From assembly GCA_026168455.1 (NCBI GenBank), contig CM047426.1, positions 58,935,812 to 58,999,811 on the forward strand: a stretch of DNA of 64,000 nucleotides. Reading direction: 5' to 3'. Under the pieces are notes generated by a model that was not told the DNA's origin, searched no databases, and saw nothing but the letters and a program-made list of their open reading frames with translations. Within the stretch, counting starts at the first letter, position 1. Each line of letters begins with the position of its first letter. The position numbers and the translations under genes were made by a program. The stretch is from Theocolax elegans (Eukaryota; Arthropoda; Insecta; Hymenoptera; Cerocephalidae). This document shows, piece by piece, positions 11,158-22,045 of this stretch.

Positions 11158-12622
11158 ACATCTGAAAATTAATAGAAACATACTTTTTGTAACGTTTAAA
11201 ACATTAATAAAAAACGGATCACCGTCAATGCTCTCAAACGTCAATGCTCCTGCGAATCAGAGAGCAGTATCGCTTGTCAGCTCCCACCAATTGTAAAAGA
11301 GATCGGGGAGAAAGGATGTACGGAAGAGGGGATAACGATAAATTATTATTATTATATATCAAGAAGCACATGTAGTTGAAATGTGACCGTGAGGGAGAGC
11401 TAAAGTCATGTAAATATTTACATCACAGAGAGATTTATATTTTATATTAAATTGTAATATTATTTCTTTCTTTCTGTAACTAATAATTACTGTCTACCTT
11501 TTCTGCATACAATAACTATTTTTTAAGCAGAAAGTTTAATAAATATGTATCATTTTGTTTACATTATTTAAATTATAATATTTTTATTTATTAATCAGAT
11601 AAAAGTGTACTCCAACAAAGTATGCTGATATTTTTTGCATAAATGAAAATAAGGTTAATTTAGTAGATAATCTATTTTTCTCTATCTTTACAGTTATTTG
11701 TTCACTATTTATATTTTTATAAAATCAATACATGTGTATATTTCCTTATAGGCAGGTGTAAAATTAATTTTGATATATTGTAAACTTGTATATATATATA
11801 TATATATCTATGCATCTTTAATAGTCACATTGCACAATTAAATAAGGGGACTCACGGAAATGAAGCACCCGAAAGGGATCAAATTTTCGCAACATCTGAA
11901 ATTAATAGAAACATACTTTTTGTAACGTTTAAAACATTAATAAAAACGGATCACCGTCAATGCTCTCAAACGTCAATGCTCCTGCGAATCAGAGAGCAGT
12001 ATCGCTTGTCAGCTCCCACCAATTGTAAAGAGATCGGGGAGAAAGGATGTACGGAAGAGGGGATAACGATAAATTATTATTATTATATATCAAGAAGCAC
12101 ATGTAGTTGAAATGTGACCGTGAGGGAGAGCTAAAGTCATGTAAATATTTACATCACAGAGAGATTTATATTTTATATTAAATTGTAATATTATTTCTTT
12201 CTTTCTGTAACTAATAATTACTGTCTACCTTTTCTGCATACAATAACTATTTTTTAAGCAGAAAGTTTAATAAATATGTATCATTTTGTTTACATTATTT
12301 AAATTATAATATTTTTATTTATTAATCAGATAAAAGTGTACTCCAACAAAGTATGCTGATATTTTTTGCATAAATGAAAATAAGGTTAATTTAGTAGATA
12401 ATCTATTTTTCTCTATCTTTACAGTTATTTGTTCACTATTTATATTTTTATAAAATCAATACATGTGTATATTTCCTTATAGGCAGGTGTAAAATTAATT
12501 TTGATATATTGTAAACTTGTATATATATATATATATATATCTATGCATCTTTAATAGTCACATTGCACAATTAAATAAGGGGACTCACGGAAATGAAGCA
12601 CCCGAAAGGGATCAAATTTTCG
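11158..12622. repeat. Tandem direct duplication of a 734-bp unit
   Basis: Copy 1 is about 11158-11891 and copy 2 about 11892-12622. They align throughout and differ mainly by one-base gaps in homopolymers and by the length of a TATATA tract. Neither copy has an ORF. The unit contains the phrase GGGGACTCACGGAAATGAAG near its end. A recent duplication or an assembly artefact would both give this picture. Confidence 0.93.
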
Positions 12623-13182
12623 CCACATGCTCGCTGTTGATTCTGGGTTATGCAAAAACTAATATATTTTTTTCATAATACACCAGAGATAAAAATGCAT
12701 GTAATGCATATCATTTTTGGATATCATTTTTAGACTAAAATACTACAAGTAATGAAGTTGACCTATTTTTAGTTCTATAACAAATCTCTTGATTTACAAA
12801 TCAACATCACTCGGTTAAAATTCTATTAATATTTCAACACCCAACAACAGTTGATTATTTCGGATCCGAACCGGTCCGAACACGTTCACATTTAAACACT
12901 CTTAAAAGTCATACAATGCCGATTCACAGAGCACCCCGTGACCGAACTTTTGAAGAATTAAGATTTAATATTTTAAATAGTAATTCGGAAGTAAACATCG
13001 AATCATAATTGTATCGTAAAGTAAACGCTCTCGACGTTCACTCTGTACTCTACTCTCTAGTAATCCTTCAGATTAGTATTATAATTCTTGTAAAGGTTGT
13101 AAAACTAAAAATCCAGCATTATAAATGTTTAAAAATTAATTTTTTTATATTTGTATAATATTTTTTGTATTTTTAGCAGCCT
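12623..13182. other. Non-coding stretch with one 30-codon ORF
   Basis: No gene recognised. A short ORF at 12916-13008 (plus) begins MPIHRAPRDRTFEELR and may be the start of a lost retroelement or host protein; it has no support beyond its open frame. Inverted CGGTCCGAACACG-like words lie near 12870. Confidence 0.35.
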
Positions 13183-13990
13183 ACAGGGGACTAGATGGAT
13201 ACTGAAACAAGTAGAGATACTTTTCTACCACTCCAAGGTAACTGCATAATTTTTTTTTGCAATGATCATGCTAATACTATATTTTAAAAGGGCAACCTTA
13301 ATGCCAATGAAAAAGAAAAACCCCAGATGAAAAAAATGAATATTTCTGTAACTGTGGGAATATGTTTAAGAGGTGTCCAGTAATTTTCCTGAATTTATTC
13401 AGATTTTTTCGGTGCCATTATTTTAAGTTACAGAGAGTCAAAGTTGACATTTTAGTACTTTTTATCATTATATGCCAATTTTCATGAATTTGTAGCTCTC
13501 AGGGGATGCATTTTTTTACTAAAAACATAAATATGATTTTTTTTGTAAAATTTTTTTAACTTTTCATTAAAAATACTTTTAATTACATAAATGTATGCTG
13601 TCACGCTCTTGTAAGCCAATTAAACTTTAAATAGTGAAAATTAGCAATTTCGCTTCGAACTCTGAAAACCAAATACTGTCTAAAAGATGTCTTTTTATAG
13701 TCAGAAACTGCCAATAAATTTCCAGAGTGGGTCTAAATCATTAAGGTCACATATGGTCAAAATATCTGGGAAAAGTGCCCGAAATATTAATAGAAATGTA
13801 TATTTGTTGCTTTATAACAATGAATCTGTAAGCATGATTATTGCAAAAATAAAATAAAAATAAATAAAAATAAGTAGCTTATAGGAGATTATATTAATAC
13901 TGAAAAAATTGGAGATGCTTTTCTACCACTCCAAGGTAACTGCATACATTTTTTTGCAATGATCATGCTAATAGATTCATCATTATAAGG
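13183..13990 (+). repeat. Diverged direct repeat carrying an exon-like block
   Basis: About 13183-13290 and 13885-13990 share a block ending CTTTTCTACCACTCCAAGGTAACTGCAT and then a GCAATGATCATGCTAATA block. In the first copy the block is bounded by a pyrimidine-rich tract plus TTTTTAG (ending 13176) and by CAAG|GTAACT (exon end 13237), and contains an ATG at 13195 followed by 13 open codons to the splice site. It therefore looks like a 61-bp exon with a start codon; the second copy has lost the ATG. The downstream partner is not visible. Confidence 0.4.
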
Positions 13991-14102
13991 CAACAAATAT
14001 ACATTTCTATTAATATTTTGGTCACTTTTCCTAGATATTTTGACCATAAGTGATCTTAATGATTTAGACCCACTCTGGAAATTTATTGGCAGTTTCTGAC
14101 TA
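13698..14102. repeat. Long inverted repeat (foldback), arms about 153 bp
   Basis: The left arm 13698-13850 is the reverse complement of the right arm 13948-14102 with few mismatches, separated by about 97 bp. Both arms contain the phrase AATTTCCAGAGTGGGTC or its complement. The right arm shares its inner end with the direct repeat above, so the structure probably arose by inverted duplication of this local sequence. Confidence 0.85.
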
Positions 14103-14115
14103 TTATTATTATTTT

Positions 14116-14194
14116 AAATTTTTAACGGTCTGTACGAGCCATTAATGATTAAGAATATTTATATATTCTGGCTCGTACAGACCGTTAAAAATTT
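14116..14194. repeat. Perfect 26-bp inverted repeat, 27-base loop
   Basis: 14116-14141 and 14169-14194 are exact reverse complements; the core is ACGGTCTGTACGAGCC. The GC-rich core in an AT-rich setting and the absence of mismatches suggest a small MITE or a hairpin RNA locus. No target duplication was identified. Confidence 0.9.
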
Positions 14195-14233
14195 AATATA
14201 ACATAAAATTCACGAGCGTATTACTCTTTAAAA

Positions 14234-16004
14234 TATTATTATTATTATTATTATTACAGTTTTCAGTTGGCATCCTCCCTTTATTTAACCAGGTTATGCC
14301 AGGCACTTGGGTATTCCCTTTGCACCCTGTTTTCCATTTCTCATTTTTAGCTCCCCAAGTATACAGCAAATCTGCTTCACCTGGGTAAGTTTTCTAATGG
14401 GTCCTTGGTTTTATCAATCGGGTACCGCCCAGAGACCCTGCCATATAGCTAGTATTCTCTGGACATCCCAACTGGAGATATCCCCTGAATTAATAAGAAA
14501 TTCACCTGTAAGGCGTCATCTTTTTGCCCTAACTCTGGGTAATTCACATAGTATATGTAGAAGTGTTTCGTTTGCCTCTTTGCACATTCGGCATAATGGA
14601 TCTGTTTCCAGTCCCATTTTATACCTATGATATCGCAAATTTCCATGTCTAGTGAGTATATTCATTAATTTGCGCGCTGTGTTTCTGTAAGGCTTCTTAA
14701 GCCCTTCTTCTCAGTGTCTGCTTATTGCATTCCTGAGTGTGGCTTTAGCTTGTCTGTATCCTGCAGTTTCTATCCATGCTCTTTGGTGTTCCTTTACCAG
14801 CCATTCCCTTAGTAATTATGTGAGACGGCTGTGTGACATTTTCACCGTCAGGCTTGGTTCTACATGTTTTCCATTTGTATCTTTGCTAGGTCATCAGCTG
14901 TTTCGCTACAACGTAATGAATACTCCAAGTATACTTTCGATACTCCAAGTTCTTGTTCCACCAGTAGGTCTTATCTCGCTTACCCACCAATGTGAGTCTG
15001 CAGATGTTCTCAAAGATGAGATAATTTCTTTCTTTAGTTTATCCTCCTTCCAGTTTCTTATATGTTCTGGAAAGTTTGCTAGTGAGCTGCTTGTTTCTTC
15101 TTTATAGGTTATCCAATTTGTCTTTCTAGGTTTCCTGGTCCATGTTCTAGGATTTATTCCAGATCCCACCAGTTCGAAGACAATTTTGGCATGATTAGAT
15201 AGCGTCGGTTCATCAGATACCCTCCACCTCTGGATCCTATTTGTAATTTCTCCAGTACATAACGTAATATCCAACACTTAAGTGCTCTAACTGCTCTAAG
15301 TTTGTTGCAGAATGTTGGCGTTGTACCAGTATTTAGAATATCTAGTTTAGTAGTAGCTAGATATTCCATCAGTTCCTCCCCTCTCTTATTGTTGTCCGTG
15401 CTCCCCCACAGTATGTGATGTAAGTTAGAGCCACACCCTACAAGCAGTGGTAGGTTCCTACTCTCACAGAAGGTAATTATCCTTTTAATTTCCGTGGGTG
15501 GATTTACTTCTCCATCATATGGAAAGAATGCTGAGACAATGACTATGTTGCCAATATCCTCCGTTTCTGTTCTTACCGCTGTCAGGTCCCTTGTACAGAA
15601 ATCCATCAGCGAAATTACATTTACTCCCTTGGTGATGATGCACGTTCTGGTCGACTCAGCTTGCATGTCCCTGTAACAAAAAAGCCCCTTGCCCCCTAAG
15701 CCCTTAATTGTTCCTCTCACCGTTCATGGTTCTTGGACAAGTGACAGGCCTGTGTGAATCTCTGCCAAACCCTTATGCAATAGTGCAGAAGAGTCTTTGC
15801 AGTGATGCAAGTTAATTTGTGCGATTTGCAGCTCCTTGAAGGTCATTATTTCGAGCTTCTCGGCACTGCTGCCTCTTTATCGGACTCAACTACCGCTGGA
15901 GCGTGCACTTTAAAAGTAACTCGCTCTAAAGAGTAGAAGGGTTTGCAATCTAGAGCCTGAAAGGCTCTAGCTTGGGACTTCGGCATCTGCACCAAAAGAA
16001 AAAT
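14234..16004 (-). mobile_element. I-group LINE, copy 1, internally deleted
   Basis: Minus-strand copy of the LINE seen in full at 27152-31166. It begins (low coordinate) with a TTA repeat, the LINE's (TAA)n tail, then RNase H/C-terminal sequence to about 14930. It then jumps to endonuclease sequence (ORF 15154-15720 and upstream), ending in the last part of ORF1 at about 16004. The missing middle is the entire reverse transcriptase and start of RNase H. The endonuclease segment still reads NIVIVSAFFPYDGEVNPP but several residues differ from the other copy, for example GCGSN for the usual GCDAN. It cannot move on its own. A clear target duplication was not found. Confidence 0.85.
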
Positions 16005-16147
16005 TTTCTAACTTTGTTCGAGAAATGTATCTGGTTTATTAGTTCTGAACAATATTCCTGATAACATAGTCGATGCATCGATATGTACCCACCTCGTTCA
16101 TTGCTGAACTTTAAATGGTTTTTGATACGGTGTAATTAATTGATTTC
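16005..16147. other. Short gap between LINE copy 1 and Polinton A
   Basis: No feature recognised. Confidence 0.5.
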
Positions 16148-16477
16148 CTATACTAAACTTTCAATACTTTTGTAAACCCCGGGTCGTATATACGAGATGT
16201 CGTTGACGGTAAATGAGTTTATGCTTATATCAAGTATATCGTCCCTCGATGACCTAACTGAAACTGGTACGATACCCATATGCACCGATCTCTCCTCTTC
16301 TAACGTCAAGTGTTCGAATGTGAGCGATATTTGAATCTCTGACAAAGCGACGTTCCACGATCTTTGTAAATGAAAAGATTGTGGCAGCTTTGTAACAAAA
16401 TGCGTTGTTGTGTTGTCAGGAAAAAATTTTATACTGCTCTTGCTCGGTAGCACGATGTAAAATTGATATTTCGTCAT
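16148..16477 (-). CDS. Polinton capsid-type protein, N-terminal part (possibly penton/minor capsid)
   Basis: Open frame of 109 codons starting MTKYQFYIVLPSKSS, with the phrases FFPDNTT, FVTKLPQSFHL and WNVALSEI. This N-terminal pattern is one I associate with a Polinton gene near integrase and major capsid genes, probably the single-jelly-roll penton or another virion protein. It is directly downstream of the integrase remnant (65 bp) on the same strand. It is shorter than expected; the frame ends in SIESLV then stop, so the C-terminal part is lost. Role is inferred from context and a remembered family pattern, not from a search. Confidence 0.55.
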   Translation of the reverse strand: MTKYQFYIVLPSKSSIKFFPDNTTTHFVTKLPQSFHLQRSWNVALSEIQISLTFEHLTLEEERSVHMGIVPVSVRSSRDDILDISINSFTVNDISYIRPGVYKSIESLV

Positions 16478-16541
16478 CTTGCTTTAGTAATATCGCCAGC
16501 CTTTACCCACGAATTAAATTTTTTAAGATATCCTTTCCAAC

Positions 16542-17420
16542 TTAACTAAAATATTCTCTCAAACGACCTCGTCTTTGTGGTTTTAAGATATGATCAATTT
16601 TTAAAACTTTATTCGTAAAGTTCAATCTTACTTTACAAAGCTCCTCTCCGTAAAAGTATCCATCAATCTCTTCATCAGCCAGAGCTTTTAAAAAGTACAC
16701 AACCGGATAACGAGACGTTGAAATTCTGTAAATCTTAAAAACTTCCTCGGACCAACCGCCTTCGTATGCTTTTGCAAAAACGTTTCTTGCGCGACTAACG
16801 CAAACTAAATGACCAATGCTGTATTTAACATATTTCATTACATCAGGTTGTTGTTTAGATTCATATCAATGCTTCAAATTTTTACGTGCCTCCGCGGCAT
16901 TGTGTATGGTGATTCTGGCTGTTTTCATTTGGACGTCTGGTATTCGTATGAATAAAGAACCGCCATATTCGCTCTTTAATTGTTCTTATAACTCTTTAAA
17001 CGATGGCTGCTTTAATATCAGGACTACGTACAATTTTGTAAATTAGATCTTCTCTTTTGAGAACTTGCTGGAATTCATGGCTCGTAAATTCGCGGCCTTT
17101 ATCGGATTGTAGGTATATCGGTTTTCGCTCACCATTCTTGGTTAAAATAATTTCAAAAGCTTTAGCAACGTTCTTCTCACTTTTCATCGGTAGTGGCTCT
17201 ACCCATACATGTTTGCTAAGAACACCTATAACGGTCAAAATATAAGTGAATCCATCGTTGTAAGTTTACAATAATCTCATGTCCATTAAATCGGCTCCAA
17301 ACATCATTAATATTCCGAACATTATAATTACGTCAAACAAATCTACGTCTAACAAATTTGTATTTATTCTACGCATCTTGATTCTTGAGTCAGACAATCA
17401 CGCGTTGTGCATTAAACGTT
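16542..17420 (-). pseudogene. Polinton integrase (retroviral-type DDE)
   Basis: The catalytic core reads in pieces: GADLMDM with the first Asp (about 17300), YILTVIGVLSKHVWVEPL (17238 onward), then LQSDKGREFTS with the second Asp, then SPDIKAAIV directly followed by TAA where the catalytic Glu codon is expected, then RVIRTIKERIW. The C-terminal domain follows after a frame change (16838-16542: ARNVFAKAYEGGWSEEVFKI). Polinton integrases insert linear Polinton DNA and are related to retroviral ones. Loss of the catalytic Glu codon and two frameshifts make it non-functional. Homologous stretches exist in Polinton B at 52570-53298. Confidence 0.82.
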
Positions 17421-17501
17421 TTACCGGTGGCTTGTAATAATTTGTCGGCTCTAGCGTATGCGGTGGGTTGTAGTAACCCGTAATACAAGAGTTTCAATTG
17501 A

Positions 17502-17795
17502 TTATTCATAATTCTTAACCTCTTTTAACGATTTCTTTTGTTTCTTATTCTTTTTCTTATTCTTACACTTGATAGCTTTCTTGATTAGTGCGAAAAAATT
17601 TTCAAACGTAATTTTACTAGCCATACAACAAGCAGTCATCATCGCTAGAGTTCTTTCATCGCTAGAAGTATCTCCGGCCAACAAACGTGAAAAAGCACGT
17701 TCAGCCAAAACTCGGTTGGTCTGTTTTTGATTCGACTTCTCATCAGAATAGGTAATATCGTGTTCACGACAAGCATTGTCTAAAGGATTGATTCC
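17502..17795 (-). pseudogene. Polinton PLA2-like protein, C-terminal part
   Basis: The minus strand reads INPLDNACREHDITYSDEK, the His-Asp active-site segment of phospholipase A2-like domains found in parvovirus VP1 and in Polinton proteins (His-Asp codons at 17757-17762). It continues through AERAFSRLLAGDTSSDERTL and ASKITFENFFALIKKAIKC into a Lys-rich tail (Lys/Asn repeats) that may be a nuclear signal. The Ca-binding loop upstream was removed by the adjoining Penelope-like insertion. Polinton B has the same protein at 52080-52408 with the FCGPGTK loop present. Confidence 0.75.
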
Positions 17796-18180
17796 AATTT
17801 AACATTTTTAAAATTCAATTTGAATTCATGATTTTTATTCTTATTACGTAACTTACTATGTTCAGAAATGCGTTCTCTGAGTGCTCTCTTTGTTTCACCG
17901 ACATATGATACAGAACAATTTTTACAATTAAATTTATAAACAGCACCACATGTATCCATTTTTTAAATTTATCCTTTCCTAATTGTATAATGTTACTGAG
18001 TTTGTTGCTTATAATTGGTAAAGTAGATATATTGAATTTTTTTAACATGCAATTGCATTTTTTTAAAAAAATTGGATAAAAGGGCAGAGATAAAACTAAA
18101 AATGGTGCTCTTTTATTGTCTTTACAGTTAACAGAAATTTTTATTTTTCGAAGTCTATCATTAATATATTTGGATAGTTA
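17796..18180 (-). pseudogene. Penelope-like element, GIY-YIG endonuclease part
   Basis: Minus-strand reading gives a linker (ISTLPIISNKLSNIIQLGKDK) followed by CGAVYKFNCKNCSVSYVG and ETKRALRERISEHSKL, a GIY-YIG nuclease domain of the Penelope type with its Cys pair. It stops at the junction with the Polinton PLA2-like gene near 17796. It is the 3' end of the element whose RT lies at 22046-23215, the two parts separated by the plus-strand LINE. Penelope-like elements use this nuclease with their RT for insertion. There is a frame change near 17950. Confidence 0.8.
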
Positions 18181-19530
18181 TTAAGTTTTAAAATAGGTAA
18201 AATAAATAGGTAAAATAGTAAAATATTAAGTTGTACTATAGAAATTATACTAAAGTACTAGATAAAATTATAAACAAAGCCAAAGAACTATATGAAAAAG
18301 AGCAGATAGAAAAAAATTCTAGCAATCCAAAAAATCTATGGCAAATTATAAATGAAAAACTGGGGAAAAAAAGTAACAAAAAAGTCAGGGTTAATTACAT
18401 AATTGAAAACAATGAAAAGATAAGTGATCCTACACGAATTGCTAATAATATGAACAAATTTTTTACTAATATAGGTAAAACTTTAAGCGATAAAATACAA
18501 ACAGAAACAAATGAAAATTTAAAATTGCCACAATTCAATTCAAATAGCATTTTTATTACACCCACATATGCATATGAAATCGAAAATATAATATTAAATT
18601 TAAAGAATAAAAATGGAGGAGTAGATAATATTAATGCAAAAACAATAAAATGCCTATCTCGATTTTTAATATTACCATTAGTACATGTCATAAATTTATG
18701 TATAGAAAAAACTACTTGGCCAAGTGCACTAAAAACAGCAGAAATAATTCCGATTCACAAAAGTAGCGAGAAACATAAAATAACGAATTATAGACCTATT
18801 TCGCTTATTTCAAACTTAGCAAAAATTTTCGAAAAAATTATTTTCACTAGATTAATTAAGTTTTAAAATAGGTAAAATAAATAGGTAAAATAGTAAAATA
18901 TTAAGTTGTACTATAGAAATTATACTAAAGTACTAGATAAAATTATAAACAAAGCCAAAGAACTATATGAAAAAGAGCAGATAGAAAAAAATTCTAGCAA
19001 TCCAAAAAATCTATGGCAAATTATAAATGAAAAACTGGGGAAAAAAAGTAACAAAAAAGTCAGGGTTAATTACATAATTGAAAACAATGAAAAGATAAGT
19101 GATCCTACACGAATTGCTAATAATATGAACAAATTTTTTACTAATATAGGTAAAACTTTAAGCGATAAAATACAAACAGAAACAAATGAAAATTTAAAAT
19201 TGCCACAATTCAATTCAAATAGCATTTTTATTACACCCACATATGCATATGAAATCGAAAATATAATATTAAATTTAAAGAATAAAAATGGAGGAGTAGA
19301 TAATATTAATGCAAAAACAATAAAATGCCTATCTCGATTTTTAATATTACCATTAGTACATGTCATAAATTTATGTATAGAAAAAACTACTTGGCCAAGT
19401 GCACTAAAAACAGCAGAAATAATTCCGATTCACAAAAGTAGCGAGAAACATAAAATAACGAATTATAGACCTATTTCGCTTATTTCAAACTTAGCAAAAA
19501 TTTTCGAAAAAATTATTTTCACTAGATTAA
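18181..19530 (+). repeat. Exact-looking 675-bp tandem duplication at the LINE 5' end
   Basis: 18181-18855 and 18856-19530 appear identical; a third partial match (TTAAGTTTT) follows at 19531. The repeat joins at the microhomology TTAAGTTTT. The first copy ends with a stop at its junction (18864-18866), so only the second copy runs into the complete RT. Confidence 0.95.
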
Positions 19531-20703
19531 TTAAGTTTTTAAATGACAGTAACATACTAGCAAAAAACCAATATGGTTTTAAGAAAAACAAAAGTACTAA
19601 GGATGCATTAAACTACATAAGTAACATAATATACAATAACCTAGATTCAAACACTCCAATAGCAGTAACTTTCCTTGATTTAGCCAAAGCTTTTGATACT
19701 GTTAACCATACTATTTTGTTGGATAAATTATATAGGTACGGAATCAGGGGTAAAGCGCAGAAGTTGATAAAAAGTTATCTAAGTAATAGGGAACAAAGGG
19801 TAAAAATAAATGATGCCTATAGTGTATATGAGAAAATAACAACTGGAGTACCCCAGGGCACAATTTTAGGACCATTATTATTTATTATATGTGAATGATC
19901 TATTGACAACAATGCCAGATAATACAATATTATCTTATGCTGATGATACTGCAGTAATATCAACAAGCAATAGTTGGAAAGAAGTAGAAACAATTATGAA
20001 CTCAAATCTTGATAAAATAGCAAATTGGCTAGCACTTAACAAACTTTCACTTAATATTGATAAAACAGTATATTTAACTTTTGTGAACCATAAGGATTGT
20101 ATTCCAATAAATTTTCATATAAACATAAAAGGAACAAAATTACAAAGAGTGGAAAATACAAAGTATCTAGGAATTATTTTTGACTGTCACATGAGATGGG
20201 ATAAGCACATAGAGTACATATACAAAAAGACGAAATATCTAACTTTTATCTTTCACAAAATAGCTAAAATCATGTCCACTGATACTCTCAGAACACTGTA
20301 TTATGCTTTTTACCATAGCATAATCTGTTACGGAATAATAGCTTGGGGTGGTGCATATACAAATATCAAATCTATAATACAAAATCAACAAAATAGATTA
20401 CTTAAAATAATTAATAAAAATAAATTTATAAGCGATAAAAATCCAATGAACATTGACAAACTTTTTATTTTTGAATCCATTAGTTTTCATTATAGTACAT
20501 TGCAAGAAATTTATAAAAACTCAAAAAGTAGAACAAGAAATAGGAATATCCAAATGCCACGTCGATGTAGCAATGTCAGTTCAAAGAACAGCTATATAAG
20601 AGCAGTAAGCCATTACAATACCTTACCAAACGAACTTAAAAATATAGATAATATTAAAGTAAGAAAAGCAAAATTAAAAAACTGGATCAAGACAAACATA
20701 TAA
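18906..20703 (+). pseudogene. LINE reverse transcriptase ORF with one frameshift
   Basis: Non-LTR RT. Readable motifs: NYRPISLISNLAKIFEKI, FLDLAKAFDTVNH (motif A, first catalytic Asp), TGVPQGTILGPLLF, then after a frame change around 19890 the catalytic SYADDTAV, followed by LSLNIDKTVYLTF and TKYLGIIFD, and a C-terminal thumb/connection ending NWIKTNI. There is no RNase H and no endonuclease upstream, so the copy is 5'-truncated at the N-terminal side of RT. The frameshift lies in YVNDL between two otherwise intact halves and could be a one-base sequencing error. Family assignment beyond CR1/Jockey-like RT type is not supported. Confidence 0.88.
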
Positions 20704-20712
20704 AGAATTAGT

Positions 20713-21753
20713 ATGAATAACTCAGTAAAAATTGATTGTACTCGAATAAAAATATGGTTTTATAAGTTAATTAGTCAAAAAAATCAGGTACTTGCAAACA
20801 CATCAATAATTAATTCATTTTTAACAGATAAAAATAATCAATTTGTTAGATGTGTAAATCCTGCATTGGAAGTCCTACAGGATACGGCAGTATTTGACAA
20901 ATTGTTACTTAATGTTAGAACATATCTATGCGCAAATGGTAAATGTAACAAGTACTACAAACGATCGCATCGCAGAATATCTGTTTACAACTACAATAAA
21001 ATGGAAAAAACAGAAAATATCAGCAATTTAATTCTATTTGTAACTGAAGTAATTAATATGAACTTTCTTGAAGAGGCATATAAATTTTCAGTTGCAGAGG
21101 ATGCGGTGAGTTTGAGTGATAAACATAAAGCTATACCGGATAAAACATTGAAAAAAGACAAAAAACATCTATTTGATATGGTCTGTGAAACAAAAATTAA
21201 TCGAGTAGCTCCTGGTTTTAAATACATAAGTTTTGTAAAAGAAACACCAGAATGTAACAAAGCTAAAGATGAAGTTGTGAAAGAAAAATATGATCCTATA
21301 GAATCAGTATATACTAAAATAGACAAAATGGCTGAAGATAATGCCACAAATATGAAGGTCACTAATCCACCAGGGAAGAAATTACAGCAAGTTAACTCTT
21401 ACCGCATGTCCTATGGAGATCTAAACTACATTGGATCGAATAAAGCAATTTTTTATTTTGATAGGGGAATAAGAGGAAAACAAATTTTTACAAATTCTGT
21501 TTACCCACTGAAACAGCAGCCTAAATACAAAGATCTAGTAGTTATAGATGATATAGTATTTACATCAGCATGTAAATGTGATTCTTCAAAACAACATCAG
21601 GAAATGTTCCCACATTACAGAGTCACTTGTGCGGTTGGACTCACTTGCCCTGCAAGACTAAGCAACATCAAGAAAATTATTTTTGCAAGAAACAGAAATG
21701 CGACCACAGAAACGTTCACAACTGCTAGATCCATGTTAACAAGATTTTGGTGA
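20713..21753 (+). CDS. Unrecognised intact 346-aa ORF
   Basis: Starts 9 bp after the LINE RT stop and ends 137 bp before the LINE 3' UTR block. It is intact, Lys/Asn-rich and AT-rich. Visible features: a basic Cys-containing stretch (CANGKCNKYYKRSHRR, about residues 76-91), ISNLILFVTEVINMNFLEEA near residue 100, and a C-terminal Cys cluster (ACKCDSSKQHQ, then TCAVGLTCPARL). No signal peptide, transmembrane helix or transposon motif is evident. It is not an RT, integrase or transposase I know. Possible origins are a second ORF of this LINE, a captured gene, or the 3' part of a gene truncated by the LINE. The paired Cys pattern made me think of virion envelope proteins of large insect DNA viruses, but I cannot support that. 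Confidence 0.6.
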   Translation: MNNSVKIDCTRIKIWFYKLISQKNQVLANTSIINSFLTDKNNQFVRCVNPALEVLQDTAVFDKLLLNVRTYLCANGKCNKYYKRSHRRISVYNYNKMEKTENISNLILFVTEVINMNFLEEAYKFSVAEDAVSLSDKHKAIPDKTLKKDKKHLFDMVCETKINRVAPGFKYISFVKETPECNKAKDEVVKEKYDPIESVYTKIDKMAEDNATNMKVTNPPGKKLQQVNSYRMSYGDLNYIGSNKAIFYFDRGIRGKQIFTNSVYPLKQQPKYKDLVVIDDIVFTSACKCDSSKQHQEMFPHYRVTCAVGLTCPARLSNIKKIIFARNRNATTETFTTARSMLTRFW

Positions 21754-22045
21754 AAAATAAGGAAAAGATGTTTAAACAAGTAATAATATTAAACAATAAT
21801 ATGAGCATTTAAATTTAAAGTGTTTAAAAAAAAAAATGTAAAAGAGTGATGCACTAAACAGTATACTAGTTATATTGATTAAGTTGCAAAACTCTTATTT
21901 AAATATAGTATTAGGTTAATTTAGTATTAGGATATAGTGTAAAGTTCTCCGACTCCTATGTACAGGTGCAGTGTGCACCTCTATAGGATACATTTTTTAT
22001 TGTAAAATATTGTAATGTCTGGAGTTAATAAATAATAAATAATAA

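Larger units (their letters stand above)
18181..22045 (+). mobile_element. Plus-strand LINE (CR1/Jockey-type RT) inside the Penelope-like element
   Basis: Begins near GTTTTAAAATAGG and ends with AATAAATAATAAATAAG, a LINE-type 3' tail, at 22045. Penelope-like sequence borders both sides, and a short TTATTAA occurs at both junctions (about 18177-18184 and 22050-22056), a plausible 7-bp target duplication. Contents: a 675-bp tandem duplication at the 5' end, an RT ORF with one frameshift, an unrelated-looking 346-aa ORF, and a 3' UTR (21891-22045). A second piece of the same 3' UTR is at 25800-25968. Confidence 0.75.

Noticed and set aside
15494..15676. Plus-strand ORFs over the LINE copies (also near 23638, 27561, 30626)
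   Set aside because: Antisense shadows of the LINE coding strand; they repeat in each LINE copy only because the LINE does.
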